Source: DATJBF01 sp035516795 (GTDB lineage Bacteria; Verrucomicrobiota; Verrucomicrobiia; Palsa-1439). From it: DNA of 64,000 nucleotides. The notes below the pieces were generated by a model. It was not told the origin of the DNA and did no database searches. It saw nothing but the letters and a program-made list of their open reading frames with translations. Positions within the stretch are counted from its first letter, which is position 1. Each line of letters starts with the position of its first letter. Made by a program: the position numbers and the translations under genes. Below, piece after piece: positions 16,534 to 25,389 of the stretch. Where the stretch lies: NCBI GenBank assembly GCA_035516795.1, contig DATIZX010000064.1:14312-78311 (forward strand), given 5' to 3'.

Positions 16534-19002
16534 TTACGGCGCAAGATGGATGCGGTAAAACCGGTGAGTACTCGTCGTGTTGTTCGTGTACGCCATGCTG
16601 AACTGACGCTGCGCGGCCAGGAGATCACCTGAGAGCAACTGGAATTCCTGCGTGAGATCGTCGGTGTAATACACCCGATAGATGTGCGCCGGGATGCTCG
16701 GCCAATTCAACGCGAAACCGCCTACGGTCGGCGCAGCATTTCGCACCCTGAACTCGCGAGTCGGGTCGAGGCTGTCCAGCGTGCCATCAAGATCTTCGTC
16801 GCCGATCACAGCCGTGGGCACGGCGATGAATTCATTGCTCTCGATGGTGCCATTGCCATTGCCCGCCGGAACCTGGCATGCGGAGGCGAGTCCGCCGCCA
16901 TTGCCGACCGCATAAGCTGCGAACGCGATGTACAAGGTCTGCGGTACAGTGCCGAAAGCTTGAACCAGGTCGATTGTGCCTTCCATGTAGCCATTGGTGG
17001 ATGCAGCCGCAGCGCAGGTGGAGGACGCCCCGCCATTCGACCAACTGATCACGTTCGTGGTTCCCTTCTGACCGAGATACGGTTTGTTGAATATGTCGAA
17101 TGCCACCTGACCGGACTTGGACCAGGGGGCGGGACCGAGGGGGCTGAGAGCTTCATTGACGAAGACGAAGTGGTCATTGGGGCCGTTGGTGCCGGCGGAG
17201 CGCGCTGCGACATAAAGCGTAGCGCCATGCACCGCGGCAAAGAGACTCATGGCGCCGTTGGTAGCGATTCGGTAACCGATGCTGTCGACGGCTCCATCCA
17301 TGAGGAAGTTCGTCGGAGGGATATACGAATACACGAGTTCGATACCGCTACCTGTCCCGAGGTTGCGAGAGTACTGCTTGTCAGATGCGTTGTTCCAGTG
17401 CTCGTGAACACCCAAGCTCGACAAGCGCTGGCCGCTGGGCCGGTAGATCGTGCCGGAAGGCGGATTGTCCGCCAGTGCCGCCTCGTGCAGGTAATCTTCG
17501 GCGCCTCCCTGCAAATTGGCAGCCAGCACGTCATCCGGCCATTCCGCCGCCAGGAAATCGTAACCGACCGAGTCAATCGCCACCGGGTCTTCCGACATGA
17601 AGATACTCGAGGGCCAATTGCTCCGGCTGCCGCCGGCTCCATCGCCGAACGGTGGCAACGACCATTTCTGTGTGATGCCATTCCAGGATCGGCCAGCATA
17701 AAGCGCATCCAGGAAACAGATCAGTGTTTTTCCGCCAATATCCGGGTGGCCCATCAGATCGACGATGGCACGGTACTTACCCATGCCCGTCACAATGTAC
17801 GGCAGGCTCTGGTGCAAGTCATAGTAGCCAGCGTCAATGGGCGTGCGGCTCAACGACCCATAATGGTTCTTGCCGCACAGCGTAACACCTGCGCTGCTGG
17901 TCTTCAGAACCGCGCAGTTAATCAAGTAGTTGGCCGAGGCGTAGGAGGAAGGCACCCAGTCCTGATTCGTGGTATCGCTGGGCGGGCCGCTCCAGTTAAA
18001 CGGCACGCTGGAAAAAGCGACGGCGGTGCGATTGCTCAACCCGATTAGATCCAAATAACGCACGTTGGGGAAATCATTGGTGAGCGGCTCGTAGAGGTAG
18101 TTGGCGAATAGACAGCACGGATCGCCGACCGTAATGTTGGTTTGCGGAATGCCGACTTCATAGATCAGTTGACTCAGTAACGCGTGGACCATCTGCGGCG
18201 AGTTGGCGGCGCCGTTCCAGACGTAAGAATTGCCGTCCATCCAATCGTACACGCGGCGGCCCGGAGTGGGTGTCGTGTAACATGAACCACGGAATGTCGT
18301 TGTAAAATTCAACTTGATCATGATTTTTTCGCCGGGCAGGTAGCCATTGGTCTGACTGTGGTGCGTGACATTGAAGTGCGTGAACACGGCATTCCAAGCG
18401 CCGGAAACGGTCTGTTGGCCCGTCAACTCGCGCAGCCCTTGCGCCATCATGCGCGCGACGGTCGCTTGGTCGGTGTTGTTGGTAGCGAACCAATAGATGT
18501 TGGACCCGGGATAAAAAACCTCGCCCGCCGTCGGTCCGGGCCAACGCGTTGCCTCCGGTGCATGCACCCAGACCACGCGTCCCGGATGGATACCGTACGC
18601 TTGGCCAATCGGCTGGTTTGGATCAGCCGCAGCGATCCAGGCGTGCGCCTCGTCGGAAGAGAACCTCAAGCTCATCACGATTGCAATCACTGCCGCGACA
18701 AAGCCGAAAGCCGCCAGCCAGTAGCGCGCAACCCGCAAGTGCCGGTGTGCCTTGCGACAAGCCAATACTGCGACCGGAAAGGTCAGCAAATAACCGACGA
18801 ATCCCGAGGCCAGCGGAGCGGCAATCCGCTGGCAAGGATACATCGCCCGGCTCGGTTTCGGGAGAACGCGAATCAGGTACCACAGCAACGCGATGAATCC
18901 AAAAACGGGAAACAACCAGCGCAACAGGGGCGATGTCGACTTGAATCCGACAATCCTGCCGGTCTTGGGACAGGCCGAAAACAGTCCTCTCAATTTTGGC
19001 AT
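16534..19002 (-). CDS. Large membrane-anchored DUF362-like protein
   Basis: 822 residues. The N-terminus has up to three hydrophobic segments (LLRWLFPVFGFIALLWYLI; LTFPVAVLACRK; VARYWLAAFGFVAAVIAIVM), so the protein is anchored with its bulk probably outside. The large domain holds features I associate with DUF362 proteins: MIKLNF, SPQMVHALLSQLIYEVGIP, and EDPVAIDSVGYDFLAAEWP. A C-terminal beta-rich part has PEP-CTERM-like content (DEDLDGTLDSLDPT, RVYYTDDLTQEF) without a sorting signal. DUF362 proteins often carry iron-sulfur clusters; no ferredoxin motif is evident here. Activity unknown; the assignment is family-level only. Confidence 0.75.
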   Translation of the reverse strand: MPKLRGLFSACPKTGRIVGFKSTSPLLRWLFPVFGFIALLWYLIRVLPKPSRAMYPCQRIAAPLASGFVGYLLTFPVAVLACRKAHRHLRVARYWLAAFGFVAAVIAIVMSLRFSSDEAHAWIAAADPNQPIGQAYGIHPGRVVWVHAPEATRWPGPTAGEVFYPGSNIYWFATNNTDQATVARMMAQGLRELTGQQTVSGAWNAVFTHFNVTHHSQTNGYLPGEKIMIKLNFTTTFRGSCYTTPTPGRRVYDWMDGNSYVWNGAANSPQMVHALLSQLIYEVGIPQTNITVGDPCCLFANYLYEPLTNDFPNVRYLDLIGLSNRTAVAFSSVPFNWSGPPSDTTNQDWVPSSYASANYLINCAVLKTSSAGVTLCGKNHYGSLSRTPIDAGYYDLHQSLPYIVTGMGKYRAIVDLMGHPDIGGKTLICFLDALYAGRSWNGITQKWSLPPFGDGAGGSRSNWPSSIFMSEDPVAIDSVGYDFLAAEWPDDVLAANLQGGAEDYLHEAALADNPPSGTIYRPSGQRLSSLGVHEHWNNASDKQYSRNLGTGSGIELVYSYIPPTNFLMDGAVDSIGYRIATNGAMSLFAAVHGATLYVAARSAGTNGPNDHFVFVNEALSPLGPAPWSKSGQVAFDIFNKPYLGQKGTTNVISWSNGGASSTCAAAASTNGYMEGTIDLVQAFGTVPQTLYIAFAAYAVGNGGGLASACQVPAGNGNGTIESNEFIAVPTAVIGDEDLDGTLDSLDPTREFRVRNAAPTVGGFALNWPSIPAHIYRVYYTDDLTQEFQLLSGDLLAAQRQFSMAYTNNTTSTHRFYRIHLAP

Positions 19003-19775
19003 GTCAACTCGTTCTCGCTACGGCACTTCGCGTTCGTAGTGTTACCGGGATCATCGAGACAACTAGCAAGCTGAGGAAATGTCGGTTGAGCGAGTCATTA
19101 GAAGTCGCCTTCCAACTGGAGTTGGTGAGGCAAAGACTTTGTTGTTCGTCTCGCATCTACTCACCTCAACTGGTACTGGACCTCGCTTCCCCGAAAACCT
19201 TTCGGGGCCAGTACCGACCGAGTTGCGATCCGAACAACTGCCGGACGGTCACCAGCCATCCGGCGTGCGCCGCTTACGGCTATTCGATGACTTGGAAGTG
19301 GCTCAACCTAGCAGGGCACCAAGCTGAGTTGAAGCGTCTTGGCTTCTCCGAGACGGGAGACTACTGTGAAGGAAGGTCCCGCGTCAATCCTGCAATTGCA
19401 GTCATAACAAGGTTTGGGAGGAAGGCCCGGTTAACCATGGAACGCCAGAGCATTTCATCCTCGCTCTTGGCGTGGGAGGTTCTCGGTTTCCTAGCCCGCG
19501 CCGATTTCGCTTCGGCGGCGGCGATGGCGGCATCGCGCATTGAGACCTGGTCATGTGATTTCGTTGTTTTTCCGTGGGAGCGGCATCCTGCCGCGATTGT
19601 CTGTATGGTTAATGCCGACCGCTGAAAGCTGATAGCTTGTTGTAATCCCCGCATCTTGCTAAACTCCGCGTCCATGAATCAGGGGAGGCCAGCCTACCGG
19701 CTGCTCTTCAACTCCCGTAACCGGTGATTCTTCTGGCACAAGGAGCCTCTAGTTGTTATTCTAAGAACAGGAGGC
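19003..19775. other. Gene-poor stretch with palindromes and no convincing gene
   Basis: About 770 bases. Plus-strand and minus-strand frames exist (for example 18996-19625 and the minus frame 19361-19675) but none has a recognisable domain or good start. It holds a long interrupted hairpin at 19171-19215 and a perfect GCGGCA-TCC-TGCCGC palindrome at 19580-19594. The last part (19700-19775) is presumably the control region of the methyltransferase. It may be decayed mobile or accessory DNA. Confidence 0.5.
19171..19215. repeat. Two-part hairpin in non-coding DNA
   Basis: GGTACTGG pairs with CCAGTACC on the outside and CCCCGAAA with TTTCGGGG on the inside, with a 3-base loop and an asymmetric bulge of nine bases. 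The combination is too long to be chance and resembles a dispersed structured repeat or small RNA element. Confidence 0.55.
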
Positions 19776-21215
19776 ATGTTGCGAGCATCGCGAAAACTCA
19801 TCCAGCGACGTAAAGTGCGACGACTTGCCAACGTTGCCAGGGAGGATTCGATCAGCTATTTGGTTGTGGGCGCTCAGGGCAATGATCAGGCTCTCACTTC
19901 TACGCGTGTTACCAAGCTTAACGGTGGCTTCACTGACTCTGCATTTGGTGACAACAAGAGCAGGCCGATTCACCGATGGGTTCCGTGGATTGCAGGCTTC
20001 TCATCGGAGTTCGTGAGAGATATTTTCTCTCATTACATTCTGGCTAAGAAAACAGGGAGCGTCACAGTTCTCGACCCTTTTTGCGGCGTTGGTACGACCC
20101 TTGTTGAGGGACTTCTGCACGGGTATAATGCCTTGGGCTTCGAGATAAATCCGTATGCAGCGCTGGCTGCCCGCGCCAAAATGGAGGCTGTCGCGGTCTC
20201 GCCATCTCAGTTCAATTCTTGCATCATCAAATTTCAAGCGTATATGGAGGGGCGAGCGAACGGGGATGCCTTGGCGTCACCTCCTACGTATTTCAAGAGT
20301 CGCATTCCTTTCTTCGGTGAACACGCTGAGCATAAGATTTTACGCGCGTTGCGGTTCATACGGGCCATTCGCGTTCCGCCGATTCGCGACCTCTTCTCGT
20401 TGGCATTCGGCTCCGTGATGGTTAGCCTTTCGAACTACTCGTACGAACCTAGCTTGTCGTCGCGCCCAGCTGTCGGCAAATCGACGCAGGAGGATGCTCC
20501 CGTTGTGGAGACGATTATGGCAAAGCTGCAAGCGATGCTATCGGATATCATTTGGCTGAGAGACGAAATGAACAAATTCGGCAGGGGTCCCGAAGGACAA
20601 GTCATTTCCGACAATTTCATGAAAGCCCGACAGTATATCGAGCGCGAGTCGGTTGACCTTGTCGTCACATCACCGCCCTATTTGAACAACTATCATTACA
20701 TACGCAATACAAGACCGCAGCTTTTCTGGCTTGGCTTCGTTCGAAGACCTAGAGAACTGAAGCGATTGGAAGTCGAGAATTTTGGCAAATACTGGCAAAC
20801 AGTTCGCGATATGCAGCCGTTAGCCTTGAATTTCAATCATCCTCAACTACAAAGGCTGATCGATGAGATTCGTTCTATCAACGTTGATCGCGGCACCTAT
20901 GGTGGCTCCGGCTGGGCGAACTATGCGGTGAGCTATTTCAACGATACAGACAAGTTCTGCCAAGTTCTGAGCGCCGTATTGAAACCTAAGAGCTATGCGG
21001 TAATTGTCGTCGGCAATTCCATCCTGCAGGGGATCGAAATCCCTATCGACAATATTCTCTCAGACCTAGCTCGAAGGCACAACCTAGCAACCAAGAATAT
21101 TCACATTGTAAGACAAAAGCGCGTGGGAGCGAGCATTGTCTCCTCATCGGTACGACGGGGTGCCAAATCTACCGCAAAGCTCTACGAAAGTGCTGTCGTT
21201 TTATACAAGAACTAG
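19776..21215 (+). CDS. DNA amino-methyltransferase of a restriction-modification pair
   Basis: 479 residues. The AdoMet-binding motif I, DPFCGVGTTLVEGLL, comes at about residue 100 and the catalytic motif IV, VTSPPYLNNYHYIRN, at about residue 295, the order of alpha/gamma amino-methyltransferases. SPPY is typical of N4-cytosine or N6-adenine enzymes, which methylate an exocyclic amine. The region between likely recognises the target. An AGGAGG lies only one base before ATG 19776, so TTG 19779 may be the true start. The gene for a GIY-YIG nuclease follows 13 bases later, so this is the protective enzyme of that system. Confidence 0.9.
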   Translation: MLRASRKLIQRRKVRRLANVAREDSISYLVVGAQGNDQALTSTRVTKLNGGFTDSAFGDNKSRPIHRWVPWIAGFSSEFVRDIFSHYILAKKTGSVTVLDPFCGVGTTLVEGLLHGYNALGFEINPYAALAARAKMEAVAVSPSQFNSCIIKFQAYMEGRANGDALASPPTYFKSRIPFFGEHAEHKILRALRFIRAIRVPPIRDLFSLAFGSVMVSLSNYSYEPSLSSRPAVGKSTQEDAPVVETIMAKLQAMLSDIIWLRDEMNKFGRGPEGQVISDNFMKARQYIERESVDLVVTSPPYLNNYHYIRNTRPQLFWLGFVRRPRELKRLEVENFGKYWQTVRDMQPLALNFNHPQLQRLIDEIRSINVDRGTYGGSGWANYAVSYFNDTDKFCQVLSAVLKPKSYAVIVVGNSILQGIEIPIDNILSDLARRHNLATKNIHIVRQKRVGASIVSSSVRRGAKSTAKLYESAVVLYKN

Positions 21216-21228
21216 TCAGCAGAACGAA

Positions 21229-21696
21229 ATGGCAACTCAACCTCCGAAAGATCCATTCGCGGCGCACAAATTCAACCCGCTGGACATCCCGACTCACCTT
21301 ATCGAGCGGTTTGAAGAGAGTCCACTACTCGCCTTCCCTCCTTCGAGCATGCCCGCCGAAACCGGCATTTACGGATTCTATCTTGCCGGGGAACTTGTCT
21401 ATATTGGGAAGGCAACCGGTCAAAGCAATCTGCGACGGCGATTCTCCGAACACGCACGCAAGATTAGCGCTAGGAAAAACATCACCCTCTCGCAGTTGCG
21501 CTGCCGGTTTCTTATCATTGCAGAGGAATGGGTTCACTATGCTGAACACCATCTCATCGGCCATTACAAACCAGAGTGGAACGGTTCAGGATTCGGCAGC
21601 CATGTCCCCGGCGCAGGTCGCCCCGGCATTAAGGGCCCCGCCACTTGGGATCAGAAACACCCCGCAAGTAGCGGTCCGTGTACGGCTAAGTCCTAG
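21229..21696 (+). CDS. Eco29kI-type GIY-YIG restriction endonuclease
   Basis: 155 residues from ATG 21229. The nuclease core is clear: TGIYGFYLAGELVYIGKA, then an Arg/His region (LRRRFSEHARKI), and the metal-binding Glu in EEWVHYAEHHLIGHYKP followed by the Asn in EWNGSGFGSHVPGAGR. The C-terminal pattern GFGSHVPGAGRPG...WDQKHP is the one I associate with the Eco29kI family, which cleaves CCGCGG. It sits directly behind the methyltransferase. Eco29kI itself is paired with a C5-cytosine methylase, whereas the partner here is an amino-methylase, so the recognition site should not be assumed. Confidence 0.85.
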   Translation: MATQPPKDPFAAHKFNPLDIPTHLIERFEESPLLAFPPSSMPAETGIYGFYLAGELVYIGKATGQSNLRRRFSEHARKISARKNITLSQLRCRFLIIAEEWVHYAEHHLIGHYKPEWNGSGFGSHVPGAGRPGIKGPATWDQKHPASSGPCTAKS

Positions 21697-21786
21697 CCAT
21701 AACGACAAAAGAGCTGCCGGACTTGCCTCACAAGTCATGAATTTGAATCGCGTATTCCCGACCGTGCACATCCGCCGTCGTCCACC

Positions 21787-21963
21787 TCAGAGCGCTGCAC
21801 CGATGGCCGCCTTGACGGCCTCAGTGAAATCCGTGAGCGCGGCGTTGATGGCGCCCTGCGCCATTTTCTTGTTGATGACTCTGATCATTGCCAAGCCGGC
21901 TTGCGGCGTTTCCTTCTCGTCTTCCATCTGACGCTGAAAATCTTCGTCGGCGATCGGAGCCAA
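21787..21963 (-). pseudogene. Short protein or gene fragment ending DFTEAVKAAIGAAL
   Basis: Minus-strand frame of about 58 codons from TTG 21963 to TGA 21787 with balanced composition (ADEDFQRQMEDEKETPQAG, then INKKMAQGAINAALTDFTEA). The same ending in a diverged form, EAVKAVIGATQ, occurs on the minus strand at 23227, on the other side of the chitinase gene. Either a small gene with a related fragment nearby, or two remnants of one family. Confidence 0.35.
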
Positions 21964-22031
21964 CGCTCGACAATTGACAGTTGCGTGAAAACAATATTGT
22001 CTGCGAGAGTCGAACGAACGAGATTGGAATA

Positions 22032-23138
22032 ATGAAGGAGAGTGCTCGTCAATCTGATTACTCGGCGCGACGAAGACTGATTCAGCTAGTGGTGTTGGGG
22101 GCGACATTGATCGGCCGGATGTGCAACGCGGCACCGGGGCAGCGCCGCGTCGTGGGCTACTATCCCGCAGCGAGCAGGAGCCAATTTCCTTGCACGATGG
22201 TGGGTTATTCGGAAGTGACCCATATCGCCGAGGCGTTCGTGTGGACGTCGACGAACGGAACGCTGATCGTTCCCCCGTATTTTGTGTATCCAAAGTTGGT
22301 GCAAACCGCGCACGAGCGCGGCGCAAAGATCGTTATTTCAGTGGGCGGTGGCCGTCAATCGGGCAACTTCTCGGCGGTGGCGAACGATTCTTCGGCGCGG
22401 GCGCGTTTTGTCCAGCAACTGACTGCCTTTTGCGCGAGCAACCATTACGATGGAGTGGATATCGATTGGGAAGGACCCGAAAATGAAACCGATCGGTCGA
22501 ATTTCACAGCGCTGGCGCGCGAGTTGCACAAAACCCTTAAGGCGGTCAATCCCAACCTGACGCTTTCGGCGGCGATCCGTCCGACCCCGGGGGACGGACA
22601 GTGGCTGGATATTAACCAGCTCAAGGAATACTTTGATTGGTTTGGGGTGATGACCTACGACTTTCATGGAACGTGGTCGCAGCATTCAGGTTACAATGCC
22701 CCGTTATACGAGTCCGCTGGTGACCGCCACAAGAGGTACTCCGTCGCTGCGTCAGTTCAGTATTATCTGTCGCGCAATCTTCCTGGGGACAAGCTCTTGA
22801 TCGGGATTCCCTTTTACGCCTATCAGTTCAATTCGACCAGCCTGTATGCGACCAATTCGGGAGCCCGTGAACTGGTGTATGCCGACGTGGTTCAAAGAAT
22901 GTCCAGCGGATGGAAGAGGGTCTGGGACAGTACCTCCCGGGTGCCGTTCCTGGTCAACCCAGAGCACACACAACTGATAACGTACGACGACCCGCAATCG
23001 GTCAAGAGCAAATGCGAGTACGCGGTGCAGAAGCAGTTGGGCGGAGCGATCATCTGGGCACTGGGTCAGGACGCCTACCCGGGCAAGACAAACGAGTTGC
23101 TCACCTTGGTCGGACAGAGTCTTTTGGGGCGTCACTGA
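22032..23138 (+). CDS. Secreted GH18 chitinase-like glycosidase
   Basis: 368 residues from ATG 22032. An N-terminal signal with consecutive arginines (SARRRLIQLVVLGATLIGRM) precedes the catalytic barrel. The GH18 signature YDGVDIDWEGPEN contains the catalytic Glu in DxxDxDxE, and downstream barrel motifs are present (VMTYDFHGTWSQHSGYNAP, IGIPFYAYQF, GAIIWALGQD). Family enzymes hydrolyse chitin or related beta-1,4-GlcNAc polymers with substrate-assisted catalysis. The length fits a single-domain enzyme without a binding module. Neighbouring fragments on both sides suggest local rearrangement. The substrate is inferred from the family. Confidence 0.92.
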   Translation: MKESARQSDYSARRRLIQLVVLGATLIGRMCNAAPGQRRVVGYYPAASRSQFPCTMVGYSEVTHIAEAFVWTSTNGTLIVPPYFVYPKLVQTAHERGAKIVISVGGGRQSGNFSAVANDSSARARFVQQLTAFCASNHYDGVDIDWEGPENETDRSNFTALARELHKTLKAVNPNLTLSAAIRPTPGDGQWLDINQLKEYFDWFGVMTYDFHGTWSQHSGYNAPLYESAGDRHKRYSVAASVQYYLSRNLPGDKLLIGIPFYAYQFNSTSLYATNSGARELVYADVVQRMSSGWKRVWDSTSRVPFLVNPEHTQLITYDDPQSVKSKCEYAVQKQLGGAIIWALGQDAYPGKTNELLTLVGQSLLGRH

Positions 23139-23226
23139 CACCAGATTCGATGCGCATGGCGTCGTTGGTCACACCATCGGTAGTTTGCCATTGAATCAGC
23201 GCCCCACACTTGGCAGTTACATTAGC

Positions 23227-23310
23227 TTACTGTGTTGCTCCGATAACCGCTTTGACGGCCTCACTGAAGACTTTGCGTGCATCGGCAATGGCTTTGAATG
23301 CTGCTAACAG
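23227..23310 (-). pseudogene. Remnant ending SEAVKAVIGATQ
   Basis: About 25 in-frame codons (AAFKAIADARKVFSEAVKAV...) before a TAA at 23227, without a start. Similar in its last dozen residues to the end of the 21787 frame, so probably a gene fragment. Nothing else was recognised between the chitinase and folD except a palindromic repeat. Confidence 0.3.
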
Positions 23311-23356
23311 CGGTAGACTGGGCCCGCCCGCCCTACCAACGATCACGTAAGAACGT

Positions 23357-23380
23357 CGGCGGTCACAGACGGCCGCTATA
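23357..23380 (-). repeat. Palindromic repeat that supplies the folD stop codon
   Basis: The sequence read on the minus strand, TATAGCGGCCGTCTGTGACC..., matches the in-frame copy inside mfd at 61239-61262 with two differences. Its TAG is the stop codon of folD (23376-23378). The element can fold on itself (CGGCGGTC/GACGGCCG, imperfect). Confidence 0.6.
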
Positions 23381-24287
23381 GAAGGAATTCATGTTGCGCA
23401 ATTCCTTGCCGCAGTTTCGCGGCGCGGACGGTGTTGTGCATGAGCATGGCGATGGTCATCGGGCCGACGCCGCCGGGCACGGGCGTGATCAGTGATGCCT
23501 TCTCTTTCACGGCATCGAAATCCACGTCGCCCACCAACCGGTAACCTTTCTCTGCGGTCTTGTCTTCCACCCGGTTGATGCCCACGTCGATGACAACCGC
23601 AGCTTCGTGGACCATGTCGGCTTTCACAAACCGCGCCGAACCGATGGCCGCAATGAGAATATCCGCCGAACGGCAGATCGCGGCGAGGTTGGTGCTCCGC
23701 GAATGGCACACGGTTACGGTCGCATTGGCGTTCGGGGTTTTCTGGGAAAGAATCAGCGAGACCGGTCGCCCGACCAGCGCACTGCGGCCCACCACCACCA
23801 CGTGCGCCCCCTCAATCTTCACCCCGTTCCGAATCAGCAATTGATGTACGCCTGCCGGCGTGCACGGCACAAAACCGGTCGGATCACCCAGTGCCAGCTT
23901 GCCGACATTCAGCGGGTGCAATCCATCCACATCCTTGCCGGGATCAATCGCGGCGAACGCGGCTTCTTCGGAAATCTGCTTCGGCAGCGGCGATTGTACG
24001 AGAATCCCGTGAATTTCCCTTTTGAAATTGAGATCATTGATGATGGCCAGTAGTTCGCCCTCGCTGGTAGAGGCCTTCAAATTGACGCGTTCAGAATGCA
24101 ATCCAAGACGGGCGCACATTTTGTCCTTCGACGCGACGTAGGCGGCACTGGCGGGATTGTCGCCAACCAGGACCACGGCCAGCCCGGGGGTGAGACGATG
24201 CTGCGATTTGAGACGCGCGATTTCGGCGGCGGTCTCGCTATTGATCTGTTCGGCGATGGCTTTGCCGTCGATCAGTTTCGCGGACAT
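23376..24287 (-). CDS. folD: Bifunctional methylenetetrahydrofolate dehydrogenase/cyclohydrolase
   Basis: 303 residues. FolD interconverts 5,10-methylene-THF, methenyl-THF and 10-formyl-THF in the cytosol. Catalytic-site motif YVASKDKMCARLGL contains the Tyr-x3-Lys pair; VVVGRSALVGRPVSLIL is the NADP-binding signature, and the C-terminal TPVPGGVGPMTIAML is intact. The coding sequence ends in the TAG of a dispersed repeat, so the extreme C-terminus (HEFLL) may have been altered by insertion. Confidence 0.96.
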   Translation of the reverse strand: MSAKLIDGKAIAEQINSETAAEIARLKSQHRLTPGLAVVLVGDNPASAAYVASKDKMCARLGLHSERVNLKASTSEGELLAIINDLNFKREIHGILVQSPLPKQISEEAAFAAIDPGKDVDGLHPLNVGKLALGDPTGFVPCTPAGVHQLLIRNGVKIEGAHVVVVGRSALVGRPVSLILSQKTPNANATVTVCHSRSTNLAAICRSADILIAAIGSARFVKADMVHEAAVVIDVGINRVEDKTAEKGYRLVGDVDFDAVKEKASLITPVPGGVGPMTIAMLMHNTVRAAKLRQGIAQHEFLL

Positions 24288-24326
24288 TCAACCTCCAGAG
24301 CTGTTCAGCCAATTTGCGGTGGCCCA

Positions 24327-24377
24327 GGCGTCCCTGCCTGTGGTCTGTGCATCCACGGAAACGCAGGCAGGGACGCC
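24327..24377. repeat. Inverted repeat between folD and the SH3 gene
   Basis: GGCGTCCCTGCCTG at 24327-24340 is perfectly complementary to CAGGCAGGGACGCC at 24364-24377, with extra outer pairing GGTGGC/GCCACC. A 14-bp stem with a 23-base loop and no T-run. It fits a dispersed palindromic element; nothing else is recognisable in the 184-base gap. Confidence 0.6.
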
Positions 24378-24471
24378 GACGCCACCAGTTTTGGAACACA
24401 AGGCCGCCACATCTCAAAAACCCCTTCTCTTGGTGCGCCTCCGGTAAACCGAATCCCCAAACTCCGGTTGC

Positions 24472-25389
24472 TTACCAAACGCGGTCGATGCGTTCGATGG
24501 TGATCACGGGGTAGCGGTCGCCTTTCCGCCAACGCTGATTGCCGCTGATGCGAACGTGTTTGCCTTCGTACTTCTTTAAATTGGTTTCTGAACTCTCCAA
24601 ATAGGCCATGCGAAAGCTGAGACGGTCGACTTCCCGCGTCCGCAGTTCGTACGACGCCGGCGCGTTCGATTCCGTTACTGGAAATAGATAACCGTCTTTC
24701 ACGACGTAGGCCACTTCCACGTCGGGATCAATATTGACCACGCTCGCCGACGGTGCCGCCGGCGCAGGCGGCCGCGAAGGTGCGGCAACCGCTGGCGTGA
24801 CGACCTCAGTCATGTTGGCCGGCGGGTTGGAGGCGGCAGGCGCAGGAGCCGGCTCGACGTCCACCAATTGGGCCGCGATCCAGCCGCTGCATTCCGGCGT
24901 CGGTCTGATCTGCGTCCATTCACCCTTGGTTCCCACCACATCAACCTTCGTGCCCTTGGGCAATTTTCCAATGTCGCGGTAATTTCCACCGGGGCCACAA
25001 TGGACATTCAAGTTGTCCGCGTCCACAACTCCACCGGTCAGGTGTTTCGCGCTCACATAACATTTCGCGTTCGCCGGCAAAGAAATGCGCAGCCATTCCA
25101 GCGGTTTGCCCTGCTCGGTTGACGATTTGCGTTCCAGCACATCGACCGTGTCTCCCTTGTTGAGCTGGACCACCACTTCTGCCCTCGTACTGGGGCGGGA
25201 CCGAACGTTACAGCGGTCGCCTTTGACAGTGCCCCGTCCGGTTTGTGCCGCGGGAGTCGTGACCGCCTGGGCGACCGGGCCCGCATCGGCGCGGGCTAAT
25301 TGGGCCGACCAGGTCAAGGCGCAGGCGAGCGCCGCGCTAACAACCAGGATCGGCGGATGAGAACTGCATAAGTTTGTAAACCTCTTCAT
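24472..25389 (-). CDS. Exported bacterial SH3-domain protein
   Basis: 305 residues. Signal peptide at the N-terminus (AALACALTWSAQLARA), then two SH3b repeats: GDRCNVRSRPSTRAEVV with NKGDTVDVLE near residues 60-85, and DADNLNVHCGPGGNYRDIG with LPKGTKVDVVGTKGEWTQI near 125-160. A Pro/Ala-rich linker leads to a C-terminal region that ends with NQRWRKGDRYPVITIERID. Bacterial SH3 domains bind peptidoglycan or mediate protein contacts at the envelope. The start overlaps the end of the pseudouridine synthase by 53 bases, an unusually long overlap in different frames. Confidence 0.85.
   Translation of the reverse strand: MKRFTNLCSSHPPILVVSAALACALTWSAQLARADAGPVAQAVTTPAAQTGRGTVKGDRCNVRSRPSTRAEVVVQLNKGDTVDVLERKSSTEQGKPLEWLRISLPANAKCYVSAKHLTGGVVDADNLNVHCGPGGNYRDIGKLPKGTKVDVVGTKGEWTQIRPTPECSGWIAAQLVDVEPAPAPAASNPPANMTEVVTPAVAAPSRPPAPAAPSASVVNIDPDVEVAYVVKDGYLFPVTESNAPASYELRTREVDRLSFRMAYLESSETNLKKYEGKHVRISGNQRWRKGDRYPVITIERIDRVW

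Noticed and set aside
16684..18048. Long plus-strand open frame opposite the DUF362-like gene
   Set aside because: Mirror of high-GC codon bias; no domain, Arg/Gly/His-rich composition, while the minus strand has membrane spans and family motifs.
19361..19675. 104-codon minus frame as a gene
   Set aside because: No start signal, overlaps a palindromic repeat in its first half and resembles nothing I know.
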